DNA of 64,000 nucleotides from Collimonas sp. PA-H2 (lineage in GTDB: Bacteria > Pseudomonadota > Gammaproteobacteria > Burkholderiales > Burkholderiaceae_D). Made by a program: the position numbers and the translations under genes. The notes under the pieces were generated by a model. It was not told where the DNA came from. It made no database searches and saw only the letters and a list, made by a program, of their open reading frames with translations. Shown in pieces: positions 39,622 to 49,589 of the stretch (positions are counted from its first letter, which is position 1; each line of letters begins with the position of its first letter). The DNA lies in assembly GCF_002564105.1 (NCBI RefSeq), contig NZ_PDBX01000002.1, positions 310,001-374,000 of the forward strand. The letters run 5' to 3'.

Positions 39622-40217
39622 TATTTGATCCCGTAGTGTTCTTCACGAATCACCCGCGGCGTGATTTCGCGCGGATCGATCGTTACGGGTTGATAAATTA
39701 CGCGCTTCTGTTCGGCATCGTAGCGCATCTCGACATAGCCCGACACCGGGAAGTCCTTGCGGAACGGATGGCCGATGAAGCCATAGTCGGTCAGGATGCG
39801 GCGCAAGTCGTTGTGGCCTTCGAACAGGATGCCGAAGAAGTCGAATGCTTCGCGCTCGTACCAGTTGGCCGAAGCCCAGATATCGGTCAGCGAGGCCAGC
39901 ACCGGCATCTCGTCGTCCGGCGCGAACACGCGCACCCGCAGGCGCCAGTTGTGCTCGATCGACAGCAGATGGGATACCGCGGCAAAACGCGCGCCATCCC
40001 AGGCGCCGTCGCCGTAGGTCGAATAATCGACGCCGCAAAGGTCGATCAGCTCTTCAAAACGGGTATCGGCGTGATCGCGCAGGACGCGCATCGCCGACAG
40101 GTAGTTGGCAGCCTTGACGATGATGGTGATCTCGCCGAAGGCCACGGTCAGACTTTGCAGGTCGTCGCCAAGCGCATTGCGCACGGCGGCTTCCAGGGTT
40201 TCCAGTTTGGTCGTCAT
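39621..40217 (-). CDS. nuoC: NADH-quinone oxidoreductase subunit C
   Basis: This 198-aa subunit (30-kDa type) is part of the hydrophilic connecting arm. The signature [20 protein letters not shown] is followed by [19 protein letters not shown], both diagnostic. It is not fused to NuoD, unlike the E. coli form. It starts nine bases after nuoB and overlaps nuoD by one base. Confidence 0.97.
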   Translation of the reverse strand: MTTKLETLEAAVRNALGDDLQSLTVAFGEITIIVKAANYLSAMRVLRDHADTRFEELIDLCGVDYSTYGDGAWDGARFAAVSHLLSIEHNWRLRVRVFAPDDEMPVLASLTDIWASANWYEREAFDFFGILFEGHNDLRRILTDYGFIGHPFRKDFPVSGYVEMRYDAEQKRVIYQPVTIDPREITPRVIREEHYGIK

Positions 40218-40226
40218 GGTGCTCTC

Positions 40227-40703
40227 TTAACGCGCAATCGTATTGGTGCGGCGAATCTTGTTTTGCAACTGGATAATGCCGTACAACAGTGCCTCGGCAG
40301 TCGGCGGGCAGCCCGGGACATAAATATCCACTGGCACGATGCGGTCGCAGCCGCGCACCACCGAATACGAGTAGTGATAGTAGCCGCCGCCATTGGCGCA
40401 GGAACCCATCGAAATCACCCAGCGCGGTTCCGGCATCTGGTCGTACACCTTGCGCAAGGCCGGCGCCATCTTGTTGCACAGCGTGCCGGCCACGATCATG
40501 ACATCGGACTGACGCGGCGACGGACGGAAGATTACACCAAAACGGTCCATGTCGTAGCGCGAGGCGCCGGCATGCATCATCTCGACGGCACAGCAGGCCA
40601 GACCGAAGGTCATCGGCCACAGCGAGCCGGTACGGGTCCAGTTGATCAGCTTGTCAGCAGTAGTGGTGACAAAGCCTTCGTTCAATACGCCTTCAATAGA
40701 CAT
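40227..40703 (-). CDS. nuoB: NADH-quinone oxidoreductase subunit B
   Basis: This 158-aa subunit binds the last 4Fe-4S cluster (N2) before the quinone. The ligands are the tandem pair C37-C38 (LACCAVEMM), C102 ([10 protein letters not shown]) and C132 (VPGCPPTAE). The membrane-facing segment [16 protein letters not shown] is conserved. It follows nuoA by three bases. Confidence 0.98.
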   Translation of the reverse strand: MSIEGVLNEGFVTTTADKLINWTRTGSLWPMTFGLACCAVEMMHAGASRYDMDRFGVIFRPSPRQSDVMIVAGTLCNKMAPALRKVYDQMPEPRWVISMGSCANGGGYYHYSYSVVRGCDRIVPVDIYVPGCPPTAEALLYGIIQLQNKIRRTNTIAR

Positions 40704-40706
40704 GAC

Positions 40707-41066
40707 TTACTCCCAATCCAGAGCGCCGCGTTTCCAGATGTACCAGAAGCCCACCGCGAATTCGGCGATAAACACCATCATCGTGACAAAGCCCTGCCAT
40801 CCGAGGTCGCGCATGGCAACCCCCCACGGGAAGAAAAAAGCGGTTTCCAGATCGAACAAAATGAACAAAATGGCGACAAGGTAGTAACGCACATCGAACT
40901 TCATGCGCGCGTCTTCGAATGCTTCAAAGCCGCATTCGTAAGGAGATGTTTTTTGGGAATCGGGCCGATGCGGCCCCAGTATCCGACCCAGCAATTGCGG
41001 TGCTACACCTACCGCGATACCGATCAGAATAAACAGCAGGACGGGAAAGTAATTTTCGAGGTTCAC
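40707..41066 (-). CDS. nuoA: NADH-quinone oxidoreductase subunit A
   Basis: The product is 119 aa when begun at GTG 41066, giving the usual [18 protein letters not shown] start. An in-frame TTG seven codons upstream is the only longer option and is less likely. Three helices are visible, with the conserved loop [22 protein letters not shown], whose Cys lies in the quinone-site loop, and [14 protein letters not shown]. It is the first nuo gene and is preceded by tRNA-Leu on the same strand. Confidence 0.95.
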   Translation of the reverse strand: MNLENYFPVLLFILIGIAVGVAPQLLGRILGPHRPDSQKTSPYECGFEAFEDARMKFDVRYYLVAILFILFDLETAFFFPWGVAMRDLGWQGFVTMMVFIAEFAVGFWYIWKRGALDWE

Positions 41067-41212
41067 GATTATGCGCCAGTAGTTCAAACGATTAGCAGAA
41101 TGATTTGCGGATCTGATGTATCAGACCTGACGCCCCCAATCCAGCAAACCACACTACAAGTTCCTCGACAAAAAGCCAGCGCAGGGGCAACCGTTGCTGG
41201 CCTCGTATTCTT

Positions 41213-41297
41213 TGGTGCCGACGGCGAGACTCGAACTCGCACAGCTTTCGCCACTACCCCCTCAAGATAGCGTGTCTACCAGTTTCACCACGTCGGC
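41213..41297 (-). tRNA. tRNA-Leu (anticodon GAG)
   Basis: The minus strand begins GCCGACG and closes with CGTCGGC plus A and an encoded CCA. The anticodon loop TTGAGGG gives GAG, a long variable arm (class II) is present, and the T-arm reads GCGAG-TTCGAGT-CTCGC. It lies between secG and nuoA, as in other betaproteobacteria. Confidence 0.95.
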
Positions 41298-41448
41298 ATA
41301 AGCGCGTATTTTAACCTGATTTAGTACTTTTGTTCAATGCACAATCGGATTAAAAGTCAGCAATTTCACTCTAGAACAGCTACTAATTTACTGCAGGGAG
41401 AAGATTTCGCCGCAATGCGGCAAATCCTACCCTTTTTCCGGCAAATAC

Positions 41449-41883
41449 TTACTTCGGAATCTGATTGGACTGGGCGCTGCCGGTCGCCGGCGCAGGCACC
41501 GAAGCAGCCGCGCTGGCCGAGCCGGAAGCAGCCGGAACTGCTGCTGCAGGAGCCGAAGTTGCAGGAATCGCCGCCGGAGCAGATGCCGCCGCCGGCGCGG
41601 TAGCTGCCGGCAGATTGTCCATCAGGCCGCCGGTAGCGACCGAACGGTGATTACCGAGATACACCAGGGCCAGGGTGGCGATGAAGAACAGCGCTGCCGC
41701 GGCGCCGGTCGACTTCGACAGGAAATTCGAAGAACCAGTAGCGCCGAACAGGCTGCCGGAAGCGCCGGAGCCGAAAGCGGCGCCCATATCGGCGCCCTTG
41801 CCATGCTGCAGCAGCACCAGGCCGATAATCGTCAACGCCGACAACACCTGAACGATGACAATGATATTGAATACTGTGTTCAT
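41449..41883 (-). CDS. secG: Preprotein translocase subunit SecG
   Basis: The product is 144 aa. The N-terminal helix, then VLLQHGKGADMGAAFGSGAS and the second helix AAALFFIATLALVYLGN are the SecG signature; it assists SecYEG during protein export. The C-terminal ~60 residues are an Ala/Pro/Ser-rich tail (repeats of APAAA and ASAPA) that extends well beyond the functional core and is typical of Burkholderiales. The gene is 69 bases after tpiA and is followed by tRNA-Leu. Confidence 0.94.
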   Translation of the reverse strand: MNTVFNIIVIVQVLSALTIIGLVLLQHGKGADMGAAFGSGASGSLFGATGSSNFLSKSTGAAAALFFIATLALVYLGNHRSVATGGLMDNLPAATAPAAASAPAAIPATSAPAAAVPAASGSASAAASVPAPATGSAQSNQIPK

Positions 41884-41952
41884 TTAATGATTTCCAAGGA
41901 GAGTTGATTCTTTATTTTTACTAAAACTGGATTACCGCGTACAAAATCGGCA

Positions 41953-42702
41953 CTACCGGGCGGCTACTGCAATCGCCAGGAAGTCGGCTGCCTTCAAGGC
42001 CGCGCCGCCGATCAGGCCGCCGTCGATATCCGGCATGGCCAGCAGTTCGACAGCGTTGTCCGGCTTCATGCTGCCGCCATACAAAATCTTTACTTCAACT
42101 GCCGCCGTGGGATTCTTCCCGGCCAGCTTGGCGCGCAGAGCCAGATGCACATCTTGCGCCATTTGCGGCGTCGCCGTCTTGCCGGTGCCGATTGCCCATA
42201 CCGGCTCGTACGCCACCACAATCCCGCCCACCTGCGCCATATCCAGCACATTCAGTACTGTCTGCAGCTGACGGCCAACCACCGCATCAGTCTGGCCCGC
42301 CTCGCGCTCGCTCAAGGTTTCGCCGACGCAGACGATAGGCGTAACGCCGGCCTGCAACGCACGCAGCGCCTTCTGCGCCACCACTTCATCGCTCTCGCCA
42401 TGATAAGCACGGCGCTCGGAATGGCCGACGATCGCATAGCGGCAAGCAAAATCCTGCAACATGCCGACCGCGACTTCACCAGTATACGCGCCTGCCGCAT
42501 GGGCCGACACGTCCTGGCTACCCAAGGCGATTGCCGTTCCGGCAAGTTCAGCCTGGCATTGCGCAAAGTAAGGCGCCGGCACGCACACAGCCACATCGCA
42601 GGCAACAAGCGCCATGCCAGCCTTGATTTCTGCCAGTAAAGCAGCGTTGGCAACCAGACTGCCATTCATTTTCCAGTTACCGGCTACAAGTTTACGACGC
42701 AT
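41953..42702 (-). CDS. tpiA: Triosephosphate isomerase
   Basis: The product is 249 aa, starting at ATG 42702 with [15 protein letters not shown]; the longer frame begins at TTG and adds unrelated residues. Active-site elements are the Asn-Lys in GNWKMNG, the His in IVGHSERR, the Glu loop [16 protein letters not shown], and the phosphate loop [11 protein letters not shown]. It interconverts dihydroxyacetone phosphate and glyceraldehyde-3-phosphate. It is the first gene of the tpiA-secG-tRNA-nuo run. Confidence 0.98.
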   Translation of the reverse strand: MRRKLVAGNWKMNGSLVANAALLAEIKAGMALVACDVAVCVPAPYFAQCQAELAGTAIALGSQDVSAHAAGAYTGEVAVGMLQDFACRYAIVGHSERRAYHGESDEVVAQKALRALQAGVTPIVCVGETLSEREAGQTDAVVGRQLQTVLNVLDMAQVGGIVVAYEPVWAIGTGKTATPQMAQDVHLALRAKLAGKNPTAAVEVKILYGGSMKPDNAVELLAMPDIDGGLIGGAALKAADFLAIAVAAR

Positions 42703-42873
42703 ATTTGGCAAGGCCCAGGTTTTCAATAACCCGGCATTCTAACGCGCCGGGGGGAAAGCGGTCAAACCGGCAAGAAATGTTTACCGATTGCTGCTGCCCC
42801 GTCCGACGCCGCAATAAGCAGCAAATCCATGCTCTCGACCTTCCCCATCAACAATAAATCAGGGGCGAAGATA

Positions 42874-43860
42874 TCAGGAAAATGCTTTCGCAGCAGCAAC
42901 AGATTGCGAGAAAAGCGTCATATCGACATTGCCGCCGCTCACGATCACCCCTACTTTTGCCCCGGAGAATTCGATTGCCTTGTGCATCACGGCCGCGGCA
43001 GCCAGGCATCCTGCCGGCTCGACCACGATCTTCATGCGTTCAGCAAAGAAACGCATCTGGGTGCGCAACTGGTCGTCGCTGACGGTAAGGATATCCTTGA
43101 CATAGGCTTGCAGAATCGGCAAGACCAGCTTGCCAATGTGTTGCGTCTGAGCACCATCGGCGATGGTATCGGGCACCGGGATGTGCACGATATTGCCACT
43201 TCGCAAAGATTGCTGAGCATCATTACCCGCTTCCGGCTCAACCCCATACACGACGCAGTCCGGCGACAAGTGCGCCGCCGCTATGGCGCAGCCGGACAGC
43301 AAACCGCCGCCGCCGGTGCATACGAACAGGTAATCGAGCGGCCCGACGGCATCGAACAATTCTTTCGCGGCCGTGCCCTGCCCGGCGATCACGTCGCGAT
43401 GATCATAGGCCGGAATCACAGCGCAGCCGCGCTCCGCCGACAGGCGCGCGGCGATCACTTCGCGGTCTTCGCGCTCGCGGTCGTACAAGATGATTTCGGC
43501 GCCGTATTCGCGGGTTGCCGCCAGCTTCATCGCCGGCGCATTGCTCGGCATGACGATGGTTGCATGCACGCCGAGCATGCGCGCCGCCAGCGCCATCCCC
43601 TGCGCATGATTGCCGGACGAAAAAGCCACCACGCCCTGCTGCTTCTGCTCTTCGCTCAGGCAGCTGATGGCGTTATAGGCGCCGCGGAACTTGAAGGCGC
43701 CGACGCGCTGGAAATTTTCGCACTTGAAGAAGATGCTGGCGTCCGCATGACTGTCGGCCTGGCTTGATGTCAGCACTGGCGTCTTGTAGGCGACCCCTTC
43801 AAGGCGCTTGGCCGCAGCGGCGATATCCTGGTAAGTTACAGCGAGTTCGGTAGCAGCCAT
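42874..43860 (-). CDS. PLP-dependent threonine/serine dehydratase-like enzyme
   Basis: This 328-aa fold-type II PLP enzyme has the cofactor Lys K57 in GAFKFRGAYN, the Asn loop SSGNHAQGMA, the phosphate-binding glycine loop CTGGGGLLSG, and SGGNVD near the end. Length and sequence fit catabolic threonine dehydratase, serine racemase or threo-3-hydroxyaspartate ammonia-lyase; there is no C-terminal ACT domain, so it is not the regulated IlvA type. The exact substrate cannot be decided by eye. It lies 44 bases downstream of yaaA. Confidence 0.9.
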   Translation of the reverse strand: MAATELAVTYQDIAAAAKRLEGVAYKTPVLTSSQADSHADASIFFKCENFQRVGAFKFRGAYNAISCLSEEQKQQGVVAFSSGNHAQGMALAARMLGVHATIVMPSNAPAMKLAATREYGAEIILYDREREDREVIAARLSAERGCAVIPAYDHRDVIAGQGTAAKELFDAVGPLDYLFVCTGGGGLLSGCAIAAAHLSPDCVVYGVEPEAGNDAQQSLRSGNIVHIPVPDTIADGAQTQHIGKLVLPILQAYVKDILTVSDDQLRTQMRFFAERMKIVVEPAGCLAAAAVMHKAIEFSGAKVGVIVSGGNVDMTLFSQSVAAAKAFS

Positions 43861-43904
43861 TTTTCATCCTTTATAAATGTGATACATGCCGAGGCGGCTG
43901 TCGC

Positions 43905-44681
43905 TTACTCTGCAAGACGGCGCCGGAACATCCAGCGGCCGCTGTCGGAATCCTGCGGAATGTATTGATAGCCGCCGAGGTCGAAGGCTTTCAGCTGCTC
44001 TGCGTCGGTGATCTTGTTCAAGGCCGCATAACGCGCCATCAGGCCGCGTGCGCGCTTGGCGTAGAAAGAAATGATCTTGTACTTGCCGTTCTTCCAGTCT
44101 TCGAACACCGGCGTCACGATGCCGGCATCCAGCACCGCCGGCCGCACCACCTTGAAATATTCTTCCGACGCCAGGTTGACCAGTGTCCTGGCCTTTTGCC
44201 GGCCGATCTGCCGATTGAGCGCCTGGGTCACGGTATCGCCCCAGAACGCGTACAGATTCTTGCCGCGCGGGTTGGCCAGGCTGGTGCCCATTTCCAGCCG
44301 GTAGGGCTGCATCCGGTCCAGCGGCCGCAGCACGCCATACAGCCCGGACAGGATCCGGATACGGCTCTGCGCATAGTTCAGCTGGGTGGCGTTCAGGGAA
44401 GCGGCATCCAGGCCTTCGTAGACATCGCCGTTGAAAGCCATGACGGCCTGCTTGGAATTGGCGCTGGTGAATTGCTTCGACCACGAAGCGAAGCGCGCTG
44501 TGTTCAGCTGCGCCAGCGGATCGGAGATTTTCATCATGCTGCCGATCTGGTCCGGCGACAGCTGTTGCAGGACGCTGATCAGCTCGGCGGAATGGTCGAT
44601 GAAATCGGGGGTGGTGTGGGTTTCTGTCGTGCTGGGGGTGCTGTAATCGAGGGATTTTGCAGGCGACAAAACAATCAGCAT
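43905..44681 (-). CDS. yaaA: Peroxide stress protein YaaA
   Basis: The product is 258 aa from ATG 44681, where the conserved [13 protein letters not shown] begins; an upstream ATG adds 12 unmatched residues. Other family segments are [33 protein letters not shown] and [14 protein letters not shown]. YaaA binds DNA and lowers free iron during hydrogen peroxide stress in E. coli. The genes around it show no direct link with oxidative stress; katG lies about 31 kb away. Confidence 0.95.
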   Translation of the reverse strand: MLIVLSPAKSLDYSTPSTTETHTTPDFIDHSAELISVLQQLSPDQIGSMMKISDPLAQLNTARFASWSKQFTSANSKQAVMAFNGDVYEGLDAASLNATQLNYAQSRIRILSGLYGVLRPLDRMQPYRLEMGTSLANPRGKNLYAFWGDTVTQALNRQIGRQKARTLVNLASEEYFKVVRPAVLDAGIVTPVFEDWKNGKYKIISFYAKRARGLMARYAALNKITDAEQLKAFDLGGYQYIPQDSDSGRWMFRRRLAE

Positions 44682-44755
44682 TGTGGAGATCCGAAATAAG
44701 CAGAAGAATGTCCGCAATGATACCGAAACAATGCCGACGCTGCTGGCGCCGCCTC

Positions 44756-45007
44756 TCAGTCGAAAGCACCCTGCAGCAGATCGCGCTCGAATTCGGCCAC
44801 CCAGGTAGAGCCGTCGCCGATCGGATACTGGCTTTTCCGCCCGCTGGATTTTCTGCTGACGGTCACAAACCCGGCCAGCCCCAGGATCTCGTCGGTCTTC
44901 GGATCGGTGGTATCCACTTCATGCAGCTCAAAATCGTCGGCGGCAAGATGCCGTGCTTGCAAAACCGCGTGGAAATCCTTTTTTTCGCCTGGTTCGATCA
45001 GCTTCAT
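44756..45007 (-). CDS. Small conserved-looking hypothetical protein
   Basis: The product is 83 aa. The second of two adjacent ATG codons (45007) is preferred because AGGAG lies five bases before it. The chain is charged and soluble: [52 protein letters not shown] and [15 protein letters not shown] recognise no family. It may be a small beta-rich adaptor. It is on the same strand as yaaA, 74 bases upstream of it. Confidence 0.65.
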   Translation of the reverse strand: MKLIEPGEKKDFHAVLQARHLAADDFELHEVDTTDPKTDEILGLAGFVTVSRKSSGRKSQYPIGDGSTWVAEFERDLLQGAFD

Positions 45008-45211
45008 CATGGCTCCTGAAGTATCGTCATTGGATTCCTACCTTAGCACAGCCGGGCTGCGCCCAAATATTCCACCCGAATTACTTTCTTAATAGTAATA
45101 TTTCGGCGCGATTTTCTATCCACAAAACAAATAGATTGCCGCCTTCGGCAGAACCCACCATGCCGGTCAAAAAAACATCAACTTTACAAAAGTTCGAACA
45201 GGAGACGCGTA

Positions 45212-46132
45212 GTGCAAAACAATATTCCCATGACTTCAAGTAGCGAACGCAAAATCAGCTGGCAAAGCGCCAGCCAATGGCCACTGCTGCGCATCCTGCT
45301 AGGCATCGGCGCCATCGTGATTCCGATTGCGCTGGCCCAGTTCGCCCTCAGCCAGCTCAAGGGCGCAGTGCCGCTGGCGCACGACATTGCGCGCGCGATC
45401 TCGCTCGGCAACCTGCTGACTATCGTGCTGGCGCTGCTGGCTTACCGCTTTTATGTGCATAGCGTGGAGCGGCGGCGTTGCGATGAATTTTCCTCATCCA
45501 GTGCTTTTCTGGAGTTGTCCGGCGGCGTGCTGCTGGGCGCGGCCATGTTCAGCCTGGTGCTTGCGATCTTGTGGCTCACGGGTCATTACCGGATTACCGC
45601 AAACGGGGCATGGAGTACGCTGTTTCCGGCAGCCATGGCAGCGGGCGCCGCGGCGGTCAGCGAAGAACTGATTTTCCGCGGCCTGATTTTCCGCATCAGT
45701 GAACGCGCCCTGGGAACCTGGCTAGCCCTGCTGATTTCGGCGGCCCTGTTTGGCGCCGTGCATTACCTCAATCCCGGCGCCGGCCTGCAAGGTGCGCTGT
45801 CCATCATGCTTGAAGCCGGCATCTTCCTGGCCGCCGCCTTCATGCTGAAGCGCCGCCTGTGGCTACCGGTGGGAGCCCACTTTGCCTGGAACTTCACTCA
45901 GGGCGGCATCTTCGGACTAGCGGTTTCCGGTGGCAAGGGATCCGGCCTGCTGCAGGGAGAAGTGAGCGGACCGCTATGGCTGTCCGGCGGCGTCTTCGGC
46001 CTGGAGGCCTCCGTGGTCGCCATCGCCATCTGCTTCCTGGTCGCCACGCTGCTACTGCTGCGTGCCGCCGCCAAGGGAAACTGGGTCAAGGCGCCGTGGA
46101 GGCATCGCAGCCTGGCCCCGGCCGCAAGCTGA
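45212..46132 (+). CDS. CPBP family intramembrane glutamic endopeptidase (CAAX/Abi type)
   Basis: The product is 306 aa, starting at GTG 45212 behind AGGAG about seven bases upstream. The catalytic motifs are complete: EELIFRGLIFR with E151, E152 and R156, H184 in GAVHYLNPG, and HFAWN with H223 and N227. About eight hydrophobic spans place it in the membrane. Relatives include type II CAAX prenyl proteases and bacteriocin-immunity proteins; the substrate is unknown. It converges with a GNAT gene, and a GC-rich hairpin lies between them. Confidence 0.9.
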   Translation: MQNNIPMTSSSERKISWQSASQWPLLRILLGIGAIVIPIALAQFALSQLKGAVPLAHDIARAISLGNLLTIVLALLAYRFYVHSVERRRCDEFSSSSAFLELSGGVLLGAAMFSLVLAILWLTGHYRITANGAWSTLFPAAMAAGAAAVSEELIFRGLIFRISERALGTWLALLISAALFGAVHYLNPGAGLQGALSIMLEAGIFLAAAFMLKRRLWLPVGAHFAWNFTQGGIFGLAVSGGKGSGLLQGEVSGPLWLSGGVFGLEASVVAIAICFLVATLLLLRAAAKGNWVKAPWRHRSLAPAAS

Positions 46133-46146
46133 TATATAGTCAGGCG

Positions 46147-46170
46147 CCCGTGCCGCCACGGCGGCGCGGG
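46147..46170. terminator. GC-rich hairpin between converging genes
   Basis: CCCG-T-GCCGCC (46147-46157) pairs with GGCGGC-G-CGGG (46160-46170) with one T-G wobble and a two-base apex. There is no T-run, so its role as a terminator is a guess from position. Confidence 0.35.
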
Positions 46171-46180
46171 TGTCGCGCCA

Positions 46181-46690
46181 TCAGAATTGATACGCAAACA
46201 GCTTGGTGTCGGAACCGTCGTCCTTCAGCTGCAGTATTTTTTCAAACTGCAAACCCATCTTTTCCAGCAGCCTGATCGAGGCATGGTTGTCCGGCGCAGT
46301 AATGGCCACCACCCGCTGCAGGCCGCAAACGCGGTTGGCATGCTGCAGCACCGCGGACGCGGCTTCGTAAGCGTAGCCCTTGCCCCAGAACTCCGGCAGG
46401 AAGGCGTAGCCGATATCGACATCGTCCAGGGTTTCCCGTTTTACCAGGCCGCAGATGCCGATCGGCAGTCCGCCCTCTTTCAATTCCGTCATGTAGAAAC
46501 TGAAGCCGTCGCGCGCCTGCGCCACTACCGGGCCGCTCAGGATCGCAGCCTGCGCCGCCTCCACCGTCCGGATGCCGCGGTCGCCGATAAACTTCAGCCA
46601 GGCCGGCTGGGTCACCAGACTCAGGTAAAACTCGGCATCGCCGGCGTTCAAGGTGCGCAGGATCAAGCGTTCCGTTTCTAGGATTTTCAT
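46181..46690 (-). CDS. GNAT family acetyltransferase, RimJ/RimL-like
   Basis: The product is 169 aa. It begins ETERLILRTLNAGDAEFYLSL, the usual opening of the RimJ/RimL/SpeG branch, and has the acetyl-CoA strand-loop region DDVDIGYAFLPEFWGKGYAYEA and the late NHASIRLLEKMGLQFE. It should transfer an acetyl group from acetyl-CoA to an amine on a protein or small molecule; the substrate is unknown. AAGGGA precedes the start at 46690. Confidence 0.9.
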   Translation of the reverse strand: MKILETERLILRTLNAGDAEFYLSLVTQPAWLKFIGDRGIRTVEAAQAAILSGPVVAQARDGFSFYMTELKEGGLPIGICGLVKRETLDDVDIGYAFLPEFWGKGYAYEAASAVLQHANRVCGLQRVVAITAPDNHASIRLLEKMGLQFEKILQLKDDGSDTKLFAYQF

Positions 46691-46816
46691 CGTGGTGGTT
46701 TTCCCTTGGGTGGATATTTACCTGTAACATGGGAGCATAAGCAAAGGTTTGTCGCTTGTCCAGCGAGCGCATCCTTGATCCAAAAAACGCACCCTCCCTT
46801 ATTCCAGGAAGCCGCA

Positions 46817-47713
46817 ATGAACGCCAGCCCGCGAACCGTCCTGATGCCGATCCCCAACCTGGATTTCGACCCGAGCGAAGTGGCTGTCTGCTGGCGCATA
46901 TTGACGGCGCAGGGACATCGCGTGGTGTTCGCCACGCCCGATGGCCGGCCTGCGGCCGCCGATCCGCTGATGCTGTCCGGCGAAGGCCTGGACCTGTGGG
47001 GCGGCATCCCGTTGCTGAAGAAAGTAAAGCTGCTGGGCCTGGCCTTGCGCGCAAATGGCGCCGCGCGCGCCGACTACGCGGCGCTGCAAAGCGATCGCGC
47101 CTTTCTTGCGCCGCTCAGTTACGCCGAACTGCGGCTGGCCGACTACGAGGGCCTGCTGCTGCCCGGCGGCCACCGTGCACGCGGCATGCTGGCTTACCTG
47201 GAGAGCCAGCCATTGCAGGATTTCGTCGGCGCCTTTTTCGACAGCGGCAAGCCGGTAGCCGCCATCTGCCACGGCGTCGTGCTGGCCGCCCGCAGCCGTT
47301 CACCCCATACTGGAAAATCGACGCTGTACGGACTCAAGACCACGGCGCTCACCTGGAAACTGGAACGGACTGCCTGGAAGCTGATGAAATTTTGCGGCCG
47401 CTTCTGGGATCCAGCCTATTACCGCACCTATGGCGAGCAAAGCGGCGAGGCGGCCGGCTACCGCAGCGTCCAGGCCGAAGTGAGCCGCGCCCTGGCGCAG
47501 CCCGGCGACTTCCTCGACGCCAGCCCGGCGGCGCCGGATTTCTTCCGCAAAAGCAGCGGCCTGTTCCGCGACAGCGGCAGCGACAGCCGGCCGGCGTTTG
47601 TGGTCACGGACGGCAACTACGTCTCGGCCCGCTGGCCCGGCGACGTCCACTTGTTTGCCAAGACCTTCGCCGATTTGCTGGAAGCCGCTTCAGGACGGCA
47701 GAGCGCAGGGTAA
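46817..47713 (+). CDS. DJ-1/PfpI-like type 1 glutamine amidotransferase domain protein
   Basis: The product is 298 aa from ATG 46817, with AGGAAG six bases upstream; the longer frame upstream overlaps the divergent GNAT promoter and is rejected. The nucleophile elbow is AAICHGVV with C151 and H152, preceded by the glycine motif LLLPGGHRARGMLAYLES. It resembles large chaperone/glyoxalase-like DJ-1 proteins (Hsp31 branch) more than the 190-aa PfpI type. The substrate is unknown. The PIN gene follows 18 bases later. Confidence 0.85.
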   Translation: MNASPRTVLMPIPNLDFDPSEVAVCWRILTAQGHRVVFATPDGRPAAADPLMLSGEGLDLWGGIPLLKKVKLLGLALRANGAARADYAALQSDRAFLAPLSYAELRLADYEGLLLPGGHRARGMLAYLESQPLQDFVGAFFDSGKPVAAICHGVVLAARSRSPHTGKSTLYGLKTTALTWKLERTAWKLMKFCGRFWDPAYYRTYGEQSGEAAGYRSVQAEVSRALAQPGDFLDASPAAPDFFRKSSGLFRDSGSDSRPAFVVTDGNYVSARWPGDVHLFAKTFADLLEAASGRQSAG

Positions 47714-47731
47714 AATGCGCGCAACCGATTG

Positions 47732-48238
47732 ATGGAAACCCGCATGCACCCAGATTTACCAACCCAGACGCCCGCCGCGCAACGACAGCAACCGCAGCAA
47801 CGGCCGCGCATTGTCATCGACACCAATGTCTGCCTCGATCTGTTCGTGTTCCGCGATCCGCGCTGGCAAGGCTTGATGAGCGCCTTGCAAAGCGGCGCCG
47901 TGGAAGCTGTGACGCGCGCCGACTGCCGCCTGGAGTGGCAGATGGTTTTGCACTACAGCCACTTGCCGATTACCGACCAGACCCGGCCCGGCTTCAACGC
48001 CGAATATGATGCCCTGATCACCTGCCTGGCGGCGGAAGCGCTGACGCCGCGCACCGACGTCCGCCTGCCGCTGTGCACCGACCGCGACGACCAGAAGTTC
48101 CTGGAACTGGCGCTGGGCGCCCATGCCACCACCCTGATCACCAAGGACAAGGCGCTGCTGAAGCTGGCGCGCAAGACCGCCAAGATCGGGCTGTTCGCCA
48201 TCATCCCGCCGCAGGCCTGGCCGCCAGCCGTTTCATAA
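47732..48238 (+). CDS. PIN domain protein, putative toxin component (COG1569 type)
   Basis: The product is 168 aa from ATG 47732; an ATG three codons later is an alternative. The PIN fold begins IVIDTNVCLDLFVFRDPRW with the first metal Asp, and the acidic pair appears in CTDRDDQKFLELALGAHATT, then LITKDKALLKLAR. PIN domains are metal-dependent RNases, often toxins. No antitoxin gene is adjacent on either side, so it may be a lone RNase or a domesticated toxin. The N-terminal ~25 residues are Gln/Pro-rich and probably disordered. Confidence 0.85.
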   Translation: METRMHPDLPTQTPAAQRQQPQQRPRIVIDTNVCLDLFVFRDPRWQGLMSALQSGAVEAVTRADCRLEWQMVLHYSHLPITDQTRPGFNAEYDALITCLAAEALTPRTDVRLPLCTDRDDQKFLELALGAHATTLITKDKALLKLARKTAKIGLFAIIPPQAWPPAVS

Positions 48239-48347
48239 TCAGGATCAGACCGCTTTATTGCCCGAACAGCAATTTGGCGCAGCGCTGTGCGGTCTGCGAC
48301 AAAACGCTAAAATGCGGGATCCAGACATAAGCCCAGATAGCCAGCAA

Positions 48348-49538
48348 ATGAAACGTGATTCAATAGATTCAAACAGCAAGGCAGCAGCACGTCAGCTCAG
48401 CTCCAAACTGCCACGAGTCGGCACCACCATTTTCACGGTGATGTCGACCCTGGCCAGCGAAAAATCGGCGGTCAACCTGGGCCAGGGCTTCCCGGATTTC
48501 GATTGCGACCCGGCTTTGGTGGACGCCGTCAGCGGCGCCATGAAAAGCGGTTTCAACCAGTATCCGCCCATGCCCGGCGTGCCGGCCCTGCGCCAGGCCA
48601 TCGCCAGCAAGATAGAAACCATCTACGGCCAGCGCTACGATGCCGCCAGCGACATCACGGTCACCGCCGGCGCCACCCAGGGCCTGCTGACCGCGATCAT
48701 GTGCGCGGTCCATCCCGGCGACGAAGTGATCGTGATCGAACCGGCCTACGACAGCTACGTGCCAGCCATCGAACTGGCGGGCGGCAAGCCGGTGCTGGTA
48801 CAGATGGTGGTGGGCGCGGATGGCTACAGCATCCCCTGGGCCCAGATTGCCGCCGCGGTTACCGCACGCACCCGCATGATCATGATCAATTCGCCGCACA
48901 ACCCGACCGGCAGCGTGCTGAGCCTGGCCGACATCGAAGCGCTGAAAGACATCGTGCGCGGCACCGACATCCTGATACTGTCCGACGAAGTGTATGAACA
49001 CATGGTGTTCGACGGCGCCCGCCATGAATCGGTCTGCCGCCACCCGGAACTGGCCGAGCGCGCCTTCGTGGTCTCCAGCTTCGGCAAGACCTACCACGTC
49101 ACCGGCTGGAAAATCGGCTATGTGGCGGCGCCGGCGGCGCTGTCGGCGGAATTCCGCAAGGTCCATCAATACAATATCTTTACCGTCAACACCCCGGTAC
49201 AGCACGGGATTGCACAGTACATGCAGAATCCGGCGCCCTACCTGGAGCTGCCGGCCTTCTACCAGCGCAAGCGCGACCTGTTCCGCGCCGGCCTGGAAAA
49301 CACCCGTTTCAAGCTGCTGCCGGCGGACGGCACCTATTTCCTTTGCGTCGACTACTCGGCCATTTCATCGCTGAGCGAAGCCGACTTCGCCATCTGGCTG
49401 ACCTCGGAAATCGGCGTTGCCGCCATCCCGGTCTCGGCTTTCTACCAGTCGCCGCGCGAATCGGGCATCGTCCGTTTCTGCTTCGCCAAACAGGACCAGA
49501 CACTACAGCTGGCGCTGGAACGGCTGGCCAAGATCTGA
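48348..49538 (+). CDS. PLP-dependent aminotransferase, methionine aminotransferase-like
   Basis: The product is 396 aa from ATG 48348. This class I/II aminotransferase has VNLGQGFPDFDCDP, the PLP loop TAGATQGLLTAI, the SPHNPTGS Asn, SDEVYEHMVFDG, and K247 in SFGKTYHVTGWKIGY, which binds the cofactor. The C-terminal Arg for the substrate carboxylate is in GIVRFCFAK. The pattern follows YbdL/MtnE-like enzymes (methionine or ketomethiobutyrate transamination), though other kynurenine or glutamine-type substrates are possible. An upstream ATG at 48312 is a weaker alternative start. Confidence 0.9.
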   Translation: MKRDSIDSNSKAAARQLSSKLPRVGTTIFTVMSTLASEKSAVNLGQGFPDFDCDPALVDAVSGAMKSGFNQYPPMPGVPALRQAIASKIETIYGQRYDAASDITVTAGATQGLLTAIMCAVHPGDEVIVIEPAYDSYVPAIELAGGKPVLVQMVVGADGYSIPWAQIAAAVTARTRMIMINSPHNPTGSVLSLADIEALKDIVRGTDILILSDEVYEHMVFDGARHESVCRHPELAERAFVVSSFGKTYHVTGWKIGYVAAPAALSAEFRKVHQYNIFTVNTPVQHGIAQYMQNPAPYLELPAFYQRKRDLFRAGLENTRFKLLPADGTYFLCVDYSAISSLSEADFAIWLTSEIGVAAIPVSAFYQSPRESGIVRFCFAKQDQTLQLALERLAKI

Positions 49539-49589
49539 GCAAGACCTGCTTCCATTACAAGTCCTCACTTTCAACAAAAGGGAATAATC

